The notes beneath the pieces were generated by a model that was not told the origin of the DNA, made no database searches, and was given only the letters and a program-made list of their open reading frames with translations. From assembly GCF_027744825.2 (NCBI RefSeq), contig NC_071334.1, forward strand, positions 62,904,937 to 62,968,936: a stretch of 64,000 bases of DNA, read 5' to 3'. The DNA comes from Synchiropus splendidus. Lineage: Eukaryota > Chordata > Actinopteri > Syngnathiformes > Callionymidae. The translations under genes and the position numbers were made by a program. This document shows, one piece after another, positions 39,470 through 64,000 of the stretch (positions within the stretch are counted from its first letter, which is position 1; every line of letters begins with the position of its first letter).

Positions 39470-39960
39470 CTTGTTTTCGGTGTTTGATTAGTGGCGGTTT
39501 CCCGCCCGGCTGTGAGTGTCGGTGGGGTCAGCAGGTCTTGTAAATGAAAGAGAAGGACTTCATTGTGAGCTGACTGGCTCATAAATCATCAGCCTCTTTC
39601 TATAAATCACAGCAGATGGTGGTGGAGCAAGCTGGGGCTCCTGGGAGCCCGCCGTCGCCCTGCTGCATGATGGGAGGGTCGGAAGTGAGCAGCGGATGAG
39701 GCAGGCAGAGGCGCTGGGTTACTGGCAGGAGGACGTGAGGTGTGGTGACGGTCCGCAGACCCTGGAGGTCCTGGGCCCTGGGCCCGCCCCCTCACCACAC
39801 TGCCCCTGTTTAACAGGTCTAATCTGCCTTTTGAATATGGAGATGACTTCATCACCTCTGGTCCCAGGGAGAGGGTCCGCCGAGCTGGACCCTGACATTA
39901 ATATTCATCAGGATTATTTCACAGCAACCTTTTTCTCCACAAGAGAGCTGGAGTGAACGG
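39470..39960. promoter_or_regulatory. Candidate conserved non-coding element
   Basis: This block is richer in GC and less repetitive than its surroundings, has no convincing ORF, and contains AT-core motifs such as 'cattaatattcatcagg'. Clusters of such elements are usual around GLI genes. Conservation itself cannot be seen from one sequence. Confidence 0.3.
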
Positions 39961-40780
39961 TGGATGGAGAAACGGTACACAAAAGCTGGCTGTTGTAGCT
40001 TGTGTCACAAGAGACAGCCATCTGCGAATAACATGAACTTTCCTTTCCCTTCAGCATTGTTTCTGCTGCTTTGCTACACTCTGACAGCGGTTGAAATGAT
40101 CATTCTGTTGAGCTACAGGATCGGCTTGGATGCGTCCAATTTGCAAGTCATGTTGACATGTTACCTGCTCACCTCTTTACATCAAAGACCTTGGGTGAGA
40201 CCTCAGCAAATCATGTGATCACTAAGCCATCTCCCGCTTACAGTTCGACAATATATATTTTTCTTTAAGAGCGGCAACTTCTGTATTGTGATATTAGACG
40301 TGCTGTCGAAATAGATTTCAAATGTATTTGAAGACCAAGAAATACAAAAAGAAATGTCAACAACAGCATTTCTACATGCTCAACTTCATTTCTTAACTTA
40401 TATGGGTCCCGCCCTAATAAGCAGAGTGTTCATTGAATTCATTCATTGAATTTAAAAAAAAAAAACAAATACAGCAACTCCAAAAAAAGTAAAGACAGAA
40501 TGTAACAGGGGACTGATGGGTGTCAACTTTATTTAGAAAGCCATGAGTGTACATCACCAGAGCATCTTGAATTGATTTTATGAGTTCATCCCTTAAGCTC
40601 TGATCTTATCTGGACAGAAAGATCCAGAGCCAGCAAGAAGTCGCTTTTATCCTCCAACATAAAGATGAAAATCACACAAGTGCTGAGTTTCCATATTAAC
40701 ATGGTGTGTATTTGCTTGTGAACTTTGGGATAGAGAGGTGAGTTTCTGCTGGTCTGTAATAGTTAAGGACAGTATCTCAC

Positions 40781-41629
40781 AGTCCCTGACAAAAGTCTTG
40801 TTGCTTCTCTATCCTGTGGAAACAACTGCGTATAACTTGAATTTAAATTATTCCATTTATTTTAGAAATGTCCATATGAAAGCTAAAACCCTCCCACATT
40901 AGGTTAAATATCCCAAAATAAAAGTCTTTCACTGTAAAAATATCGATCATTTAATGAGCAGAAAAATGCAGTTTTGTCGCCTGCAGAGAGAAAAGTGAAC
41001 ACTGAACAAATAATTTGCTTAAAATACAAAAAGATGCTGCGCAACTTTAGTGAGATCCCTTTCATATGTTGTGTGACTTCCATGAGGAAGGACGGACTCC
41101 ATGTGGTTCAGCAATGACTCATACAGTTTATTGATGAAGTCTTCAGGGTGGCAAAGAAAGCAGTGTCATACGGCTCCCAGAGTGGATCAAGGTTCTGTGG
41201 TTTAGTCTTCCATGCTTCCTCTTTCATTGCGCTCAATGATGCTCACGTCTGGCGACTGAACTGTCCAGTCCTGCAGCACCTTGAGCTTCTACAGGGTGAA
41301 TCTTAGGCCTGGTGTCAGAGGTCAAGTTGCAGTCGATGTGCTGGGGTTCTTTTAATACACACCCAGGAATTGGCTGCTTAAAGGTGGGTCACAGGTGAAG
41401 CTGTATAGTCATGTGGGTGCATCATAAGACAAGGCGGCAAGACTTCTCTCTCTCCACTAGTGAGATTTGCCAAGATTGGATTTTCTGCATTTTTGTTTGG
41501 CACCAAAAATTATTTTAAAAAAGTGTAGGCATGGAATTTAGCCATTTCTGTGAAAACAAGATGAGAAATGTATTTGAGGGCTACTTGAAGTCAACTTGTA
41601 TCCAAGTGACAAAACTTTTGTCAGGGACT
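40781..41629 (-). mobile_element. Degenerate Tc1/mariner transposon
   Basis: The ends are exact 16-bp inverted repeats (AGTCCCTGACAAAAGT at 40,781-40,796 and its complement at 41,614-41,629), followed on both sides by a looser TTGT-rich match. Minus-strand remnants of a Tc1-like transposase are readable (QDWTVQSPDVSIIE around the catalytic D-E region, then FINKLYESLLNHME) but are broken by stop codons and frameshifts. The right flank has TA; the left flank is altered. Confidence 0.8.
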
Positions 41630-41889
41630 ATATTTGCAGGGAACTTGATGCGAATGGATGAAATTTTGGCTGCAGCCTTGTTTTCCTATTCAAACCACAT
41701 CCTCAGGTTAGCAGGAGCATTTCAGATATGTGAGCAGGAGGAGATGAAGTTTTGTAGGGGGGGTCTGGTGCCTCCATCAGCGTGCTGACAGTTTGTCCTC
41801 CTGGATAAAAGCAGAGGAGCGAATCATCAGACAAAACCCAGTCCAGGTTCCGAGTGCTTTAAGACCGAGCTCAAATAATTCATAGTGTT

Positions 41890-42520
41890 TTGTGCGACTG
41901 TTTATTCATTGATGAAGTCAGTTTATTTCACGAGACACGGCGTTTTGGTTCCCACTCTCTGACAGTCACGCTCCGGCTGTCCATCCTGGTGCGATGGTGT
42001 CATCTCATCCCGGCACTTCCGCAGGGGTCCAAGGACACAGCCCGGGTTTCAAGGTGGACTTTCCCTCGAACGAGGGTGTCGCTGTCAAACCCCCACTCGC
42101 AGTCACTCACATCTCCGCCGTGTTAATGCAAATTATGGTTTGATAATTTAATAACCCTGCTGCTTGATCTGTCCTTTTTATCACAATTATCTTTGGGCTG
42201 GGGGCGGGGCAGCGGAGGGGCAGTGTTCCATCATCAGAAAATAAACACCATCCATCATGCTTGTGATGGTTAGTGCCTGACAGCCGCATGGCGCTCTGAA
42301 TACGCTCTGGCAGAGTGGGAAGGGGCTAACATTTCGCAAGTTTGGATTCCAGCTGATATTTGGCCAGCCGGAGCAGAAGATCGGAATAAGGTTTTCATTA
42401 CGTTCTTCTCATTCAGTCATTCGTCATCAACGGCTTGTGCACAGTTGCTGGCGCTGGTGCCAAACCGAGCAGACTCAGGCTGCCAGGCGGGGGCCACCCA
42501 GGCCACTCACCCACAGCAAG
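41890..42520. promoter_or_regulatory. Candidate conserved non-coding element
   Basis: Dense non-coding sequence with an octamer-like 'taatgcaaattatgg', homeobox cores and GC-rich segments, and no supported ORF. It lies in the desert between clasp1 and gli2, where long-range enhancers are expected. The call rests on sequence texture only. Confidence 0.3.
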
Positions 42521-42589
42521 ACAAGTTTGAACCAGGGTATGCATTTCTAACCGTGTCTGACCAGACTACTGCTTTTTAAGTTCTTATTC

Positions 42590-42720
42590 ACACACTTTGT
42601 TTCGCTATATTTATGAGGACCTCTCATTGCCATAACCCTTTCCCCAGCCTCTCGCCCTTAATTTAACTATCCAAAACACATGGCTGACCTTAACCAGGAC
42701 TCTGTACCAAACTTTTTCCC
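42590..42720. repeat. Second copy of the 'GTGAGGAC' dispersed repeat
   Basis: 'atgaggacctctcattgccataaccctttcc', then 'tctcgccctta' and 'ccaaaacacatgg' match, in the same order, the blocks upstream of pomc at 7,640-8,045. Confidence 0.6.
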
Positions 42721-43154
42721 ATTACAATGAATGGAAAAAGAAATACTGCGTTCCATGCCTTAAAATAGGCTTTTGTAGCAGTGAATGTAGAGTGTCTGCT
42801 GCAGGTGCGCTGTTCCTCTATGTGTGTGGCCGCTGCATGTGGGAGGGGTTGCCGAGTGAGTGACGTCTCTCCAGAAGTGAAGAGGTGCCCGGTGCGTGTC
42901 CAGCTCTGAATGTGCGCTTCTGTGCAGTTTGGCTGTGACAAAGTCATAAACCAAGTCACGCTCTGTCCCAGACTCGCCTCATCCCTGTCCCAGCTCCAGC
43001 CCACAACAGGACATCAAACCCTGGAGCCTCCAGCCTCGGAGGTGTGGAGAGCGAGCACCTCCCCTGGGACACTCTACCACGGTCCAGTGCGGAGACAGGA
43101 AAAACAGGGAAAAAAAATCTCGAAATTTTTGTTTGAAGTCCGGGATGTTGCCAT

Positions 43155-43955
43155 GGGTCCCTAGATTCACTTAGCCACCAAGAGAACTTTGGCCAAAATG
43201 CAACTGCGCTTCGTCAAAAGTGGAAAATCCCTTTTAATTTGTCGGCTATTTTGGCTATTTGCAGAAGCAAAATCCAGAAAATGTGTCTGTTTAAAATGTC
43301 TCCAAAAAGGAGTGATCAACGTGGCAAAAATATATCATGATTTATTTAGTTATCTTAAATAACTGTTGCTTACATGTTGACTAACAACTTGCAAGTTTCT
43401 GGTCAATGTTAGTCCTAAAGGAAAAAGAAAAATCCGACAATTTAGGCTAAAGAGCTAGAATTTCCAGACCAATCTTTAACATTCTTAGCCTCAGCTTGCT
43501 TCATAACTACAGTGATTCTTTCTCTCGTCACATTTTGGAGCAAATTTATTTTGGCCCTGCATTTTGTTTTTAGCAAACTTTTGATGCTCACACTGCAGTG
43601 GTGTCACAGGTCCAACAAAGATCTATCCATCATTCTGTCATAAAGATGTGTGGTCATGTTAGAGTGGTTTAAAAACAACCCCATGTTGAGCATTTGACCG
43701 GCTTCTTCCCTGTGAGTGTGTGAGAGGAGGAGCGCCGCATATCATGAGCAGCTCAGCTGAGACTGATAGATGATCAGCATAGATCTAGAGTGTATAGAAG
43801 GAGTGTGAGTGAGTCCATGTGATCTCCTCACGTTGCTAGCATGTTCCAAATGTTCATGCTTTAATGTCATCATATCGTCCACCTCTACCTCCAGACAAAT
43901 GAGGTGGCTCACCTGACACTCTCTCACCACACACCGTTGAAAAACACTGTTCTAG
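43155..43955 (+). mobile_element. Non-autonomous hAT-like element, copy B
   Basis: The interior matches copies A and C ('cgtcaaaagtggaaaatccc', 'gtggcaaaaatatatcatg', 'acattcttagcctcagcttgc', 'cacattttggagcaaattta'). The right end 'caccgttgaaaaacactg' is the best-preserved terminal repeat of the family. The left terminus is not clear and may be truncated. Between 43,620 and 43,900 it holds sequence not seen in the other two copies. Confidence 0.65.
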
Positions 43956-46900
43956 AGAACTATCTTTGCACCTGGAGACTGGTGTGGAGTCTAGGAGACC
44001 TCTGGCCAATGGTGCTGTCCTACCTCTTGCTTGTTACTGCTGTATGCTGGTGGAGGTCTCCAGCCAGAGACCTGTACACGCTCTACAAGGATTGCATCAG
44101 AGCTCCAGACAACAGAGTCGGGCCTGTAAAGGAATGACTAGGAGGAACTAGAGCCGACGGCCGGAACAGAAGCAGCGTCCAGACCTCCGTTAATTGCACA
44201 GTGAAGTGATGCTGCATTTCCCTCCTATTGAAGCGGCGTACGCACTCTGCAGGGGCTGTTCCACACAAAAAGAATAATCAGAGAGTTTGGCTCGGTAGCT
44301 TGGCCTTGGCCGCGCGGAGAATGTTCTACAGAGCGATGGTTGCATCAGGTGGAGAATGTTTAATTCTGTCTCTGTGTTCTTCACGTCAAAGACCTCCGGC
44401 TGAAATAACAGAGATTCCACACCTCCACCCGTCTGCACTTATTCATCATTCATGAACGAGGGTACACACTTCTGACAAGGTATGAAATAATGGGAGAGAG
44501 GGAAGATGAGAGGGAAAGTGGTGAGCGGAGGAAAGCTGGACGATGGTGATGGAGGAAGAGATACAGAAATAGAGGTAGATGAAGAGGTGCGGAAGGAGAA
44601 AAACAGGTCGTTGAGGAAGGGAATGAACCTGTAGATCTGTATGAGAATAAGAGGAGGTAATGGATGGACAAAGAGGGCATGGTGGCGATGTAGAGATGCA
44701 GAGATGGAGAGTGCTTCATTGCAATCGAGGCTTGCGAAGATCTTTTTTGACTGTCTAGACTCTTGAGAAAAACAAAGAGAGCGCTCCATTAAACCCTTCA
44801 GTGAGTGATAGTTGAAACCTTGCCGTGCTTTTGTAGTCCTTACTGCTCTTTCAATGTAAAACAGAGCATTGTGACCATTTTGTAACTTGATAAAACCTTG
44901 AAATTACATTAATTTCGTTTAATTTTATTTATAAAATTATTTAATTTTATTATCGTGTATTATGTCGAACTACTCGATTAGTATGTGAGATTGTTTGACT
45001 GAAGACAAGTTGGACACTCGGGCCCCTTTGATGCTTCTTGGCGTAGCTCATTATAAATACGTCAAATGGAAGGCATGAACTTAAAATATAAAAATATGAA
45101 GTCAATACTGTGAATCTGATCTGTAACCTGAGACCCACAATGTCGACTTCACAGGAGTGAAACTGCCTAAATCAGACAGAAATCTATCCTGAAAAAGGAA
45201 CTTGTCAGAATGTATATTAACGTATGGCAGCACTGATGCTTCTCCGTGGTGGAAGTTCTGTGAGTATGTGCGGGTTGTGATCACCACCTGGCTGCCCTGA
45301 CTGACACCTGGATCTTCAGAATATGTTTAGCAGTCCAACTCCTTAGAGGAGGTTATTGGAGCTCAGAGGGGGGAAGAGAGGGCCCAGCACTGGGAGCTCT
45401 TAATGAGGACCTCCGTCCTGGGAGCCCTAGAGAGGGGGGACCTGGTGGCCCTGACAATCCGAGACCCGGCAGTCCTGGGGGTGGCTTGGGACTGCTGGTG
45501 GTGACCCTCCTCAGCTGCCACAGAGATCTTCAACTGGGTCCACTGCAGCTGAAGAGCAGGATTCCAGATGTGCTGTGGTGACGCTGGATGCTTCTCAAGT
45601 TGTCCCTGTAACTGCTGCTGTGTGTGTGTGTGCAAAGTTTTGTATTGGCCCATGAGTTTTCTGCTCTGTATTTTTTCAGCCAGTTCTTTAAAGTGTGAGC
45701 AGAGACGTGCAGATCCATGAGCGTAGTGTAGTTGCACATAGCGGTGCTTTCTGTTGTTTCCCAGTGATGATGAGTTAATCAGCACCAGTATATTGACAGA
45801 TGGCTCCTTGTTAGCAAACAGATGCTATTTTGCATACAAACACATCATGAATATTTATTTGCTATTAGTTCATGACACAGTAGCCTTGCTGTGTGATTGG
45901 TCCATTTTCCTTTGACACTGGAAGACTGATGGTATGAAATTTTTAATCATGGTTGGTTTGTCCAAAGTGACAAGTCCATCTGATCTTTGCAGAAAGCAAG
46001 AGCCCATGGCATCTGAGATGTATTTCATGGGATAAACACCTTCTAAATCTCCTTCAGAGCGAAGACCGTTTTTAAGAGCCACGACAATTTTCATGATAAA
46101 CCTGACAAGATGTAGGCGTATGACAAAAACTTTTTTTTTTCTTCAACGATATACGTTTTTTTTCCCCTTCAATATTTGTTTATAAATATTATAAATACTT
46201 AAACAATTTAAATTTAAACCACATGTCTCAAACTCTCCTCGAATATAATTTGCTTTTATTGAATTTATTGAAATGACTGTGTGTGGTCAATAAAGATCTT
46301 TCAAGTGTAATAAGAGTAACATCAACCAGATGTCATATGAGTGGTGGGAAATGCAGCCCAATGTTATTGTTGACAATTACATCAAGTCAGAGATACTAAC
46401 ATCAACAATGATACTCTTGAACTCTTCATCTTCGTCACTGAAATTGCTCTTATCAACTTTACTACTTACTGAAGGCTGGTGCTGTTGATGCCTTTTCCTG
46501 AGTGAGAAGAAAATATGTAGTAATTCTAGAAATAGTCATATTTATAGTAATAAAAATATCTGTCAAGTGTAGTGTGTAGTTCAAAATGTTGCAGTTATTT
46601 CATTTGGTCAGCTCAACTCTAAGGCTCTGTATGTCGTGTAAACAAAATGTTTTGTGTGAATCGACACCGTTTACACTGATTCATGTTTACTCTAAAGTTT
46701 TCGGATCATCCATCTATCGCACAACTTTTTTTTAACGGCTCGCTACAATTGTTCGGTTTGTTTGAGGTGCCTCCTTGCTACTCTTCGTCCTCTAAAATCT
46801 AAATTGTGTCGACCTCTGATTCTAAGGATCAGAATTATTCAGAGGGTCTCCTTTAATATTAAACACCGCTGACACCGGACCCCCAGACTCCCAGCTCTCT

Positions 46901-47095
46901 CTGGGATGGTGGTCATATTCAAATGAGATAAGCCCCGCCTCAATAATACATGCGCCCTGAAGGGGGAATCTCTCAAGAAGGAGATTTATTATTGTGAAAT
47001 GAAATGTTCACCCCCAAACCTCACAAGTGCTCTTTCATACACTGATAACATTTTTGATGTGTTGACTCACCAAACACACAGTGAATGTATTTACC
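43956..47095. other. Intergenic, no gene supported
   Basis: Open frames here (for example minus 44,439-44,789 and 45,363-45,785) lack recognisable domains, and the first lies on a purine/pyrimidine-biased strand (44,480-44,720). The block at about 44,180-44,460 has the texture of conserved non-coding DNA. The rest is AT-rich. Confidence 0.5.
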
Positions 47096-47096
47096 T

Positions 47097-47171
<75 letters not shown>
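47096..47171. repeat. (TA)n microsatellite
   Basis: About 75 bp of uninterrupted TA; explains a poly Tyr-Ile frame. Confidence 0.95.
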
Positions 47172-47699
47172 TTGTGACAGAGTAAATAGTCATCTCAGAT
47201 TAAGAGATTTTTTTTCTTGACATCTTAAATACAGGCTGACAGTCAGATTAGGGACGAGTGAAATTGATTCCTAAAATGATGATTCTATCAGGAGTGATAA
47301 TTGTATTTTGCTTGAGAGTGAGAGGGACAATCCATCATCCAGTGAAGCTGTGTTCTCTGGTTTGACTGTCATTCTGCTCTCGATGATGAGAAAGAGGCCG
47401 CTGCTTCAGTCGTCGCATTTGATCATGTCACCCAAACGCAGATTTCTTTTTAATTTTAGTCCGTATATTTAAATTCCCCACATCTTGTTAGTGGAGTTCC
47501 GACCTTGAGGTTGCTCATACACATCCGTTTCACTACATGCAAGCGTATGTTCTTCCCACTGCACCTGCACATTGGAAGACTACTCACCTCTGCACACACA
47601 CAAGAACAGGCCGTGCTTCGTGTTCACGTCTGCAGCTTTGTGTTCCTCCAATATCAACTTAACCGACACGCATCCTTTTATCTCCCCGTTATCTCCATC

Positions 47700-48000
47700 A
47701 ATAAATGAGGCCTCGGCTAATGTGGCATCTTTTTGAATGTTCCTCGCTCCTTTGGTGTGATGTCAGGGCCTGCGGCTGTTTTCCCTCTCACTTCACATCT
47801 CTGTCAGAATAAGGAATTCCAGCAACACACAGGAGACCAAGCGGGAGATCAAATGTATCCTCGGCTGAATTCCCTAATTCTTGTTTCCAGCAACCCAGCC
47901 GTGGCATCCCCAGACCCACCTGCTCCTCTCGGCTGCTTTGTTCTGGCAGGCTGGAGCAGACGCGCGTCCTGTGGGCGCTGCTGTCACAGCTAATATCAGT
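47700..48000. promoter_or_regulatory. Candidate conserved non-coding element
   Basis: Non-repetitive sequence with balanced composition between 'atgaggcctcggctaatgtgg' and 'ctgtcacagctaatatcag', without a supported exon. It lies downstream of the gli2-like gene. The call is by texture and context only. Confidence 0.3.
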
Positions 48001-48992
48001 ACACTCGGGTCCAAAGTGCTGCCTTGCCTTTTCCCCTCCTGTTAGCGCCCTTTTTCATCAGACCCAGGCACCTCCGTTTACTGCCATTGAGCAGCGAGGT
48101 CATAAGAAATTGTTTCAAAGCCTTCTGAAACAAGTATGAAAATCCTGGCGCCTCGTTCAGACTTGAGAAGAGACCGGCTTGAGGAAAGTGCTTTATCCGC
48201 AAAGTGCACTGCGCTTTGAAGACAGAAGTGTGGCTCTTGAATTATTGACAGTCAAGCAACTTCAGTTGTCCACATTAACACTGGCAGATGACGTGAGCTC
48301 ATGTGGGGGTTGTGTTTCTGCGCTTCATGGGGAACATTCATTGCAACGATAAATATCCCAGCATCTATTTATTTACTATGCCAAAGTTTGTCACAAGGTT
48401 ACACCTGTTTTAAGTTCTCAAAATCAGTTTTGATTATTTTGCAAAAACATTGTTATTTTACATTGTAAGCTCCACCAGAGATTCAAGCCACTATGACCTC
48501 ATGGAGTCAGCACAGTTCCACTGGACAGGATTATGAGGAACATGCCTCTGATCGGGGAGTCTTGGACTTGACAGAGAAAACCATGATAACTGTAGCGCAA
48601 CACAAAACTGCTCTCGGGCTGCTGATTCTCTTGCAAATACCTGATATTATTTTGTGTTGTCAGATCTGCTCTTGTGGTTCAGAATGTTTCCTCCAATGAT
48701 GATCGTATTTGATTAGCGATTGTCACATTGCATGCGCTAAAACATTGTGAGACATAAAGTGAACTAAATTTCCTGAATTAAAATTCCTCATGGCAAGAGC
48801 ATAGTGCAACAGAAACTGTGAAGAGTGACGCTGATATCCACTGGTTCAGTCTTTACAAGGCAGGTAGCTGAGAGATTTAATGGTTACATAGTTGATGGCC
48901 TCATTCAAGCCAAGCAGAGGCTCAGTTCTCCTCTCAGACTCTCCCTTCCTGCACGTCAAATAACTTCCTTTTACAGTATAGGAGACATGAAG

Positions 48993-49560
48993 TCATGTGC
49001 CACGTAGTAAAATCCAGCCATACCATGTGACAAATTTGCTTTCATGGCAGTGGAAATGCTTCTTTTGCATCAATACATGAAGCATTTTCTGATTATCTTC
49101 TTCACGTCCCGGAGGATATCTTCTCTTTTCAGTGTCCTTCACCATCTTAGAGTACAGTCCACATGAGCTCTTGGTTGGAAGTTGCAGTGAGGGGATCAAG
49201 TTCTCACGTTCACCAGGGCTGCGTGTAGGTGGCGTCTCGGAATTGACCGTGTTTTTGGCAGATGATGCCTTCAATCCGCCCAGTCCGGGGCCCACAGGTG
49301 CCTGCAGGCAACTCCAAAAACTGCCATGTTGCCATGCAGAGCAGACTGTCTCTGACACCATGACGCGAATCAATGAGTTTGTTTCTGCCACCGATTCAAT
49401 GAACAGAAGGTGTGCCGCTCCAGCAATGTACGCTCTTTTGCCGTATGATCATCGACGCCATGAAAGGGTGCGTCACCCATCTGGACTTTCCAACATGGAC
49501 CCTGGAAACAAGCACAGAATGTTTGGCTCATCGATACTGAATTTTACTGACTCCATTTAG
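48993..49560. other. Unrecognised overlapping open frames
   Basis: Both strands are open: minus about 48,993-49,460 (…PVGPGLGGLKASSAKN…) and plus 49,132-49,560. Composition is GC-richer and CpG-bearing compared with the flanks. The minus frame lies just downstream of the last gli2-like exon recognised, but does not resemble the GLI C-terminus. I could not assign it to a family; it may be a decayed exon or an old transposon piece. Confidence 0.3.
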
Positions 49561-49780
49561 GCTCCTTGTATTTCTCCAATTTTGAGTCTCTTGAGGAAGT
49601 CTTACCGCCTGCAGTGGTCCACCAAAATGCGCCCCCCGCTGCCCTCATCTTCTTTGGAAGGGAAACCCCATTTTTTTCCACCCCACCCTGAGACTCTTCT
49701 TAGGTGCAAGAAGTCCATGATGAAGAGATTGACGTGGGTAGTGGAGTACCCCAGCCAATCTCCACGGTGAGGCCTTTTAC

Positions 49781-63171
<13,391 letters not shown>

Positions 63172-64000
63172 GGTTGCTGCACAGTCTGCCAAACAGAAGC
63201 AACGCGTACGATCAAGTCCAGCTTTTTTAGTCATTGAAAGCAATAGTGACGAAAACACCGGAGAGGGGGGCAAATGTTGCTGGCAGCCCATGAGAAGCTT
63301 GAGAAACTTAACACTGTGGAAATGTTTGGTTGGACAACATTTACGTGACCCACGAAGGCTCGTCTGGCTGTCCAGGGTGTCCCACCACTCTTGCCCCAAG
63401 TGATAGGGATTAGAATCAGCCCCTTGTTTCGGGAGGTCACACGATAAAGTAAACCTTTTAAGGAAAGTTGTAATAATATTAAAATTTGGATTAAAGTAAT
63501 AAAATTTACTTGTTATATTTCTTCAATATATGAGAAGAAATAATTTCCTTTATTTTTTTTGTCATGTTTACGTTTACTTTCCCTTAAATATTATTGCATA
63601 TTTGTGGTCGAAATCTTTTTATTGATTGCGTCTAATAAAAGTAACTTATAAAAACATCCATTTTTGGAGGGAAGTATTTTCCATTTCCATCAACGATTCC
63701 TGTCTCTCCTGAGTTTGTTGCTCACAGTTTTCTAGGCAGATTTGTTTGTCTGCTCGACGGTCACATTCAGTTTCTAATGTGCCCACTTGATAAAAACGAC
63801 TCTCAGACCACCACTACCTTCTTTGTCAACTCAACACTGCCACCTACTGTTGTGTTACTTTCCTTTACAACTGCCATTCGAGCTGTGAAGATAAAATGTG
63901 GTTCTTTGAGCGACATCATATCGAGATCAGAAGGCGAACAGGAGTCCTGTCAGTCTATGAGACCTGTTGGTGACCACCGCCTATATCAAGTCCAAATGAA
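63172..64000. other. Upstream flank of first gli2-like coding exon
   Basis: No gene recognised. It is probably 5' UTR and intron sequence of gli2, since the acceptor before the start-codon exon and any non-coding first exon are further upstream. AT-rich from 63,440 to 63,680. Confidence 0.45.

Larger units (their letters stand above)
37677..40780. other. Intergenic region downstream of clasp1
   Basis: No gene recognised. It includes ATTTT repeats near 38,330-38,360, a perfect inverted repeat at 39,073-39,108, and a GC-richer block at about 39,470-39,960 with homeobox-like AT cores ('cataaatcatcag', 'acattaatattcatcagg') that reads like conserved non-coding DNA. TFCP2L1, which lies here in mammals, was not found. 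Confidence 0.5.

Noticed and set aside
44439..44789. 116-codon minus-strand frame
   Set aside because: It reflects a purine-rich/pyrimidine-rich strand bias, giving Ser/Pro/Leu-rich low-complexity translation with no domain.
45363..45785. 140-codon minus-strand frame considered as a missing gli2 exon
   Set aside because: No GLI motif, no convincing acceptor, and partly built on a TG repeat.
46999..47220. 73-codon frame with Tyr-Ile run
   Set aside because: TA microsatellite, no splice or family support.

Overview
This window looks like genomic DNA of a compact-genome teleost fish, probably a percomorph, although the species cannot be fixed from sequence alone. The genes are split into short exons with GT-AG introns (one GC-AG intron is seen). 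Intergenic gaps are small in the first 37 kb, dinucleotide repeats are frequent, and every recognisable protein is vertebrate-type. No tRNA, rRNA, CRISPR array or prokaryotic operon structure was seen.

Layout. (1) 1-5,483 (+): the 3' part of an EFR3 gene (efr3b-like, 5' end outside the window). (2) 5,843-6,622 coding, 5' exon at about 7.53 kb (-): proopiomelanocortin (pomc), tail-to-tail with efr3. The EFR3B-POMC pair is also adjacent in mammals. (3) 9,384-11,020 (+): a small LRAT/NlpC-P60-fold protein whose catalytic cysteine position is serine. (4) 12,005-15,725 (+): ClC-4 chloride/proton exchanger (clcn4). (5) 16,523-19,566 (-): a PDE9A-type cGMP phosphodiesterase, tail-to-tail with clcn4. 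(6) 21,898-37,292 (+): a CLASP microtubule plus-end protein (clasp1-like) of about 38 exons, with an internal alternative first exon at 25.3 kb. (7) 37.3-49.8 kb: a gene desert with transposon relics and blocks that look like conserved non-coding DNA. (8) 49,781-63,171 (-): a GLI-family gene (gli2-like) with all five zinc fingers and the repressor-side N-terminus. GLI2 and CLASP1 are near neighbours on human 2q14, with TFCP2L1 between them; no tfcp2l1 exon was seen here.

Work by reading splice junctions gave phase-consistent gene models for clcn4 (769 aa), pde9a-like (472 aa), pomc (216 aa), the LRAT-like gene (152 aa), clasp1 (up to 1,545 aa with both cassette exons) and gli2 (617 aa up to the last exon found). 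The genes do not form one pathway. They are ordinary cell-signalling genes whose neighbour relations reflect vertebrate synteny.

The most notable points are as follows. The large C-terminal activator exon expected for a GLI2 gene is not present in the 12 kb downstream of its last recognised exon. The pomc beta-MSH core is LFRW instead of HFRW and is followed by an extra dibasic-bounded peptide before beta-endorphin. The LRAT-like protein has NSEH in place of NCEH and an N-terminus suited to myristoylation plus palmitoylation. The clasp1 locus has an internal start exon resembling the short CLASP2 isoform's N-terminus. Three copies of one hAT-like non-autonomous element and one Tc1/mariner relic are scattered through the window. 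No wholly new multi-gene system was recognised.
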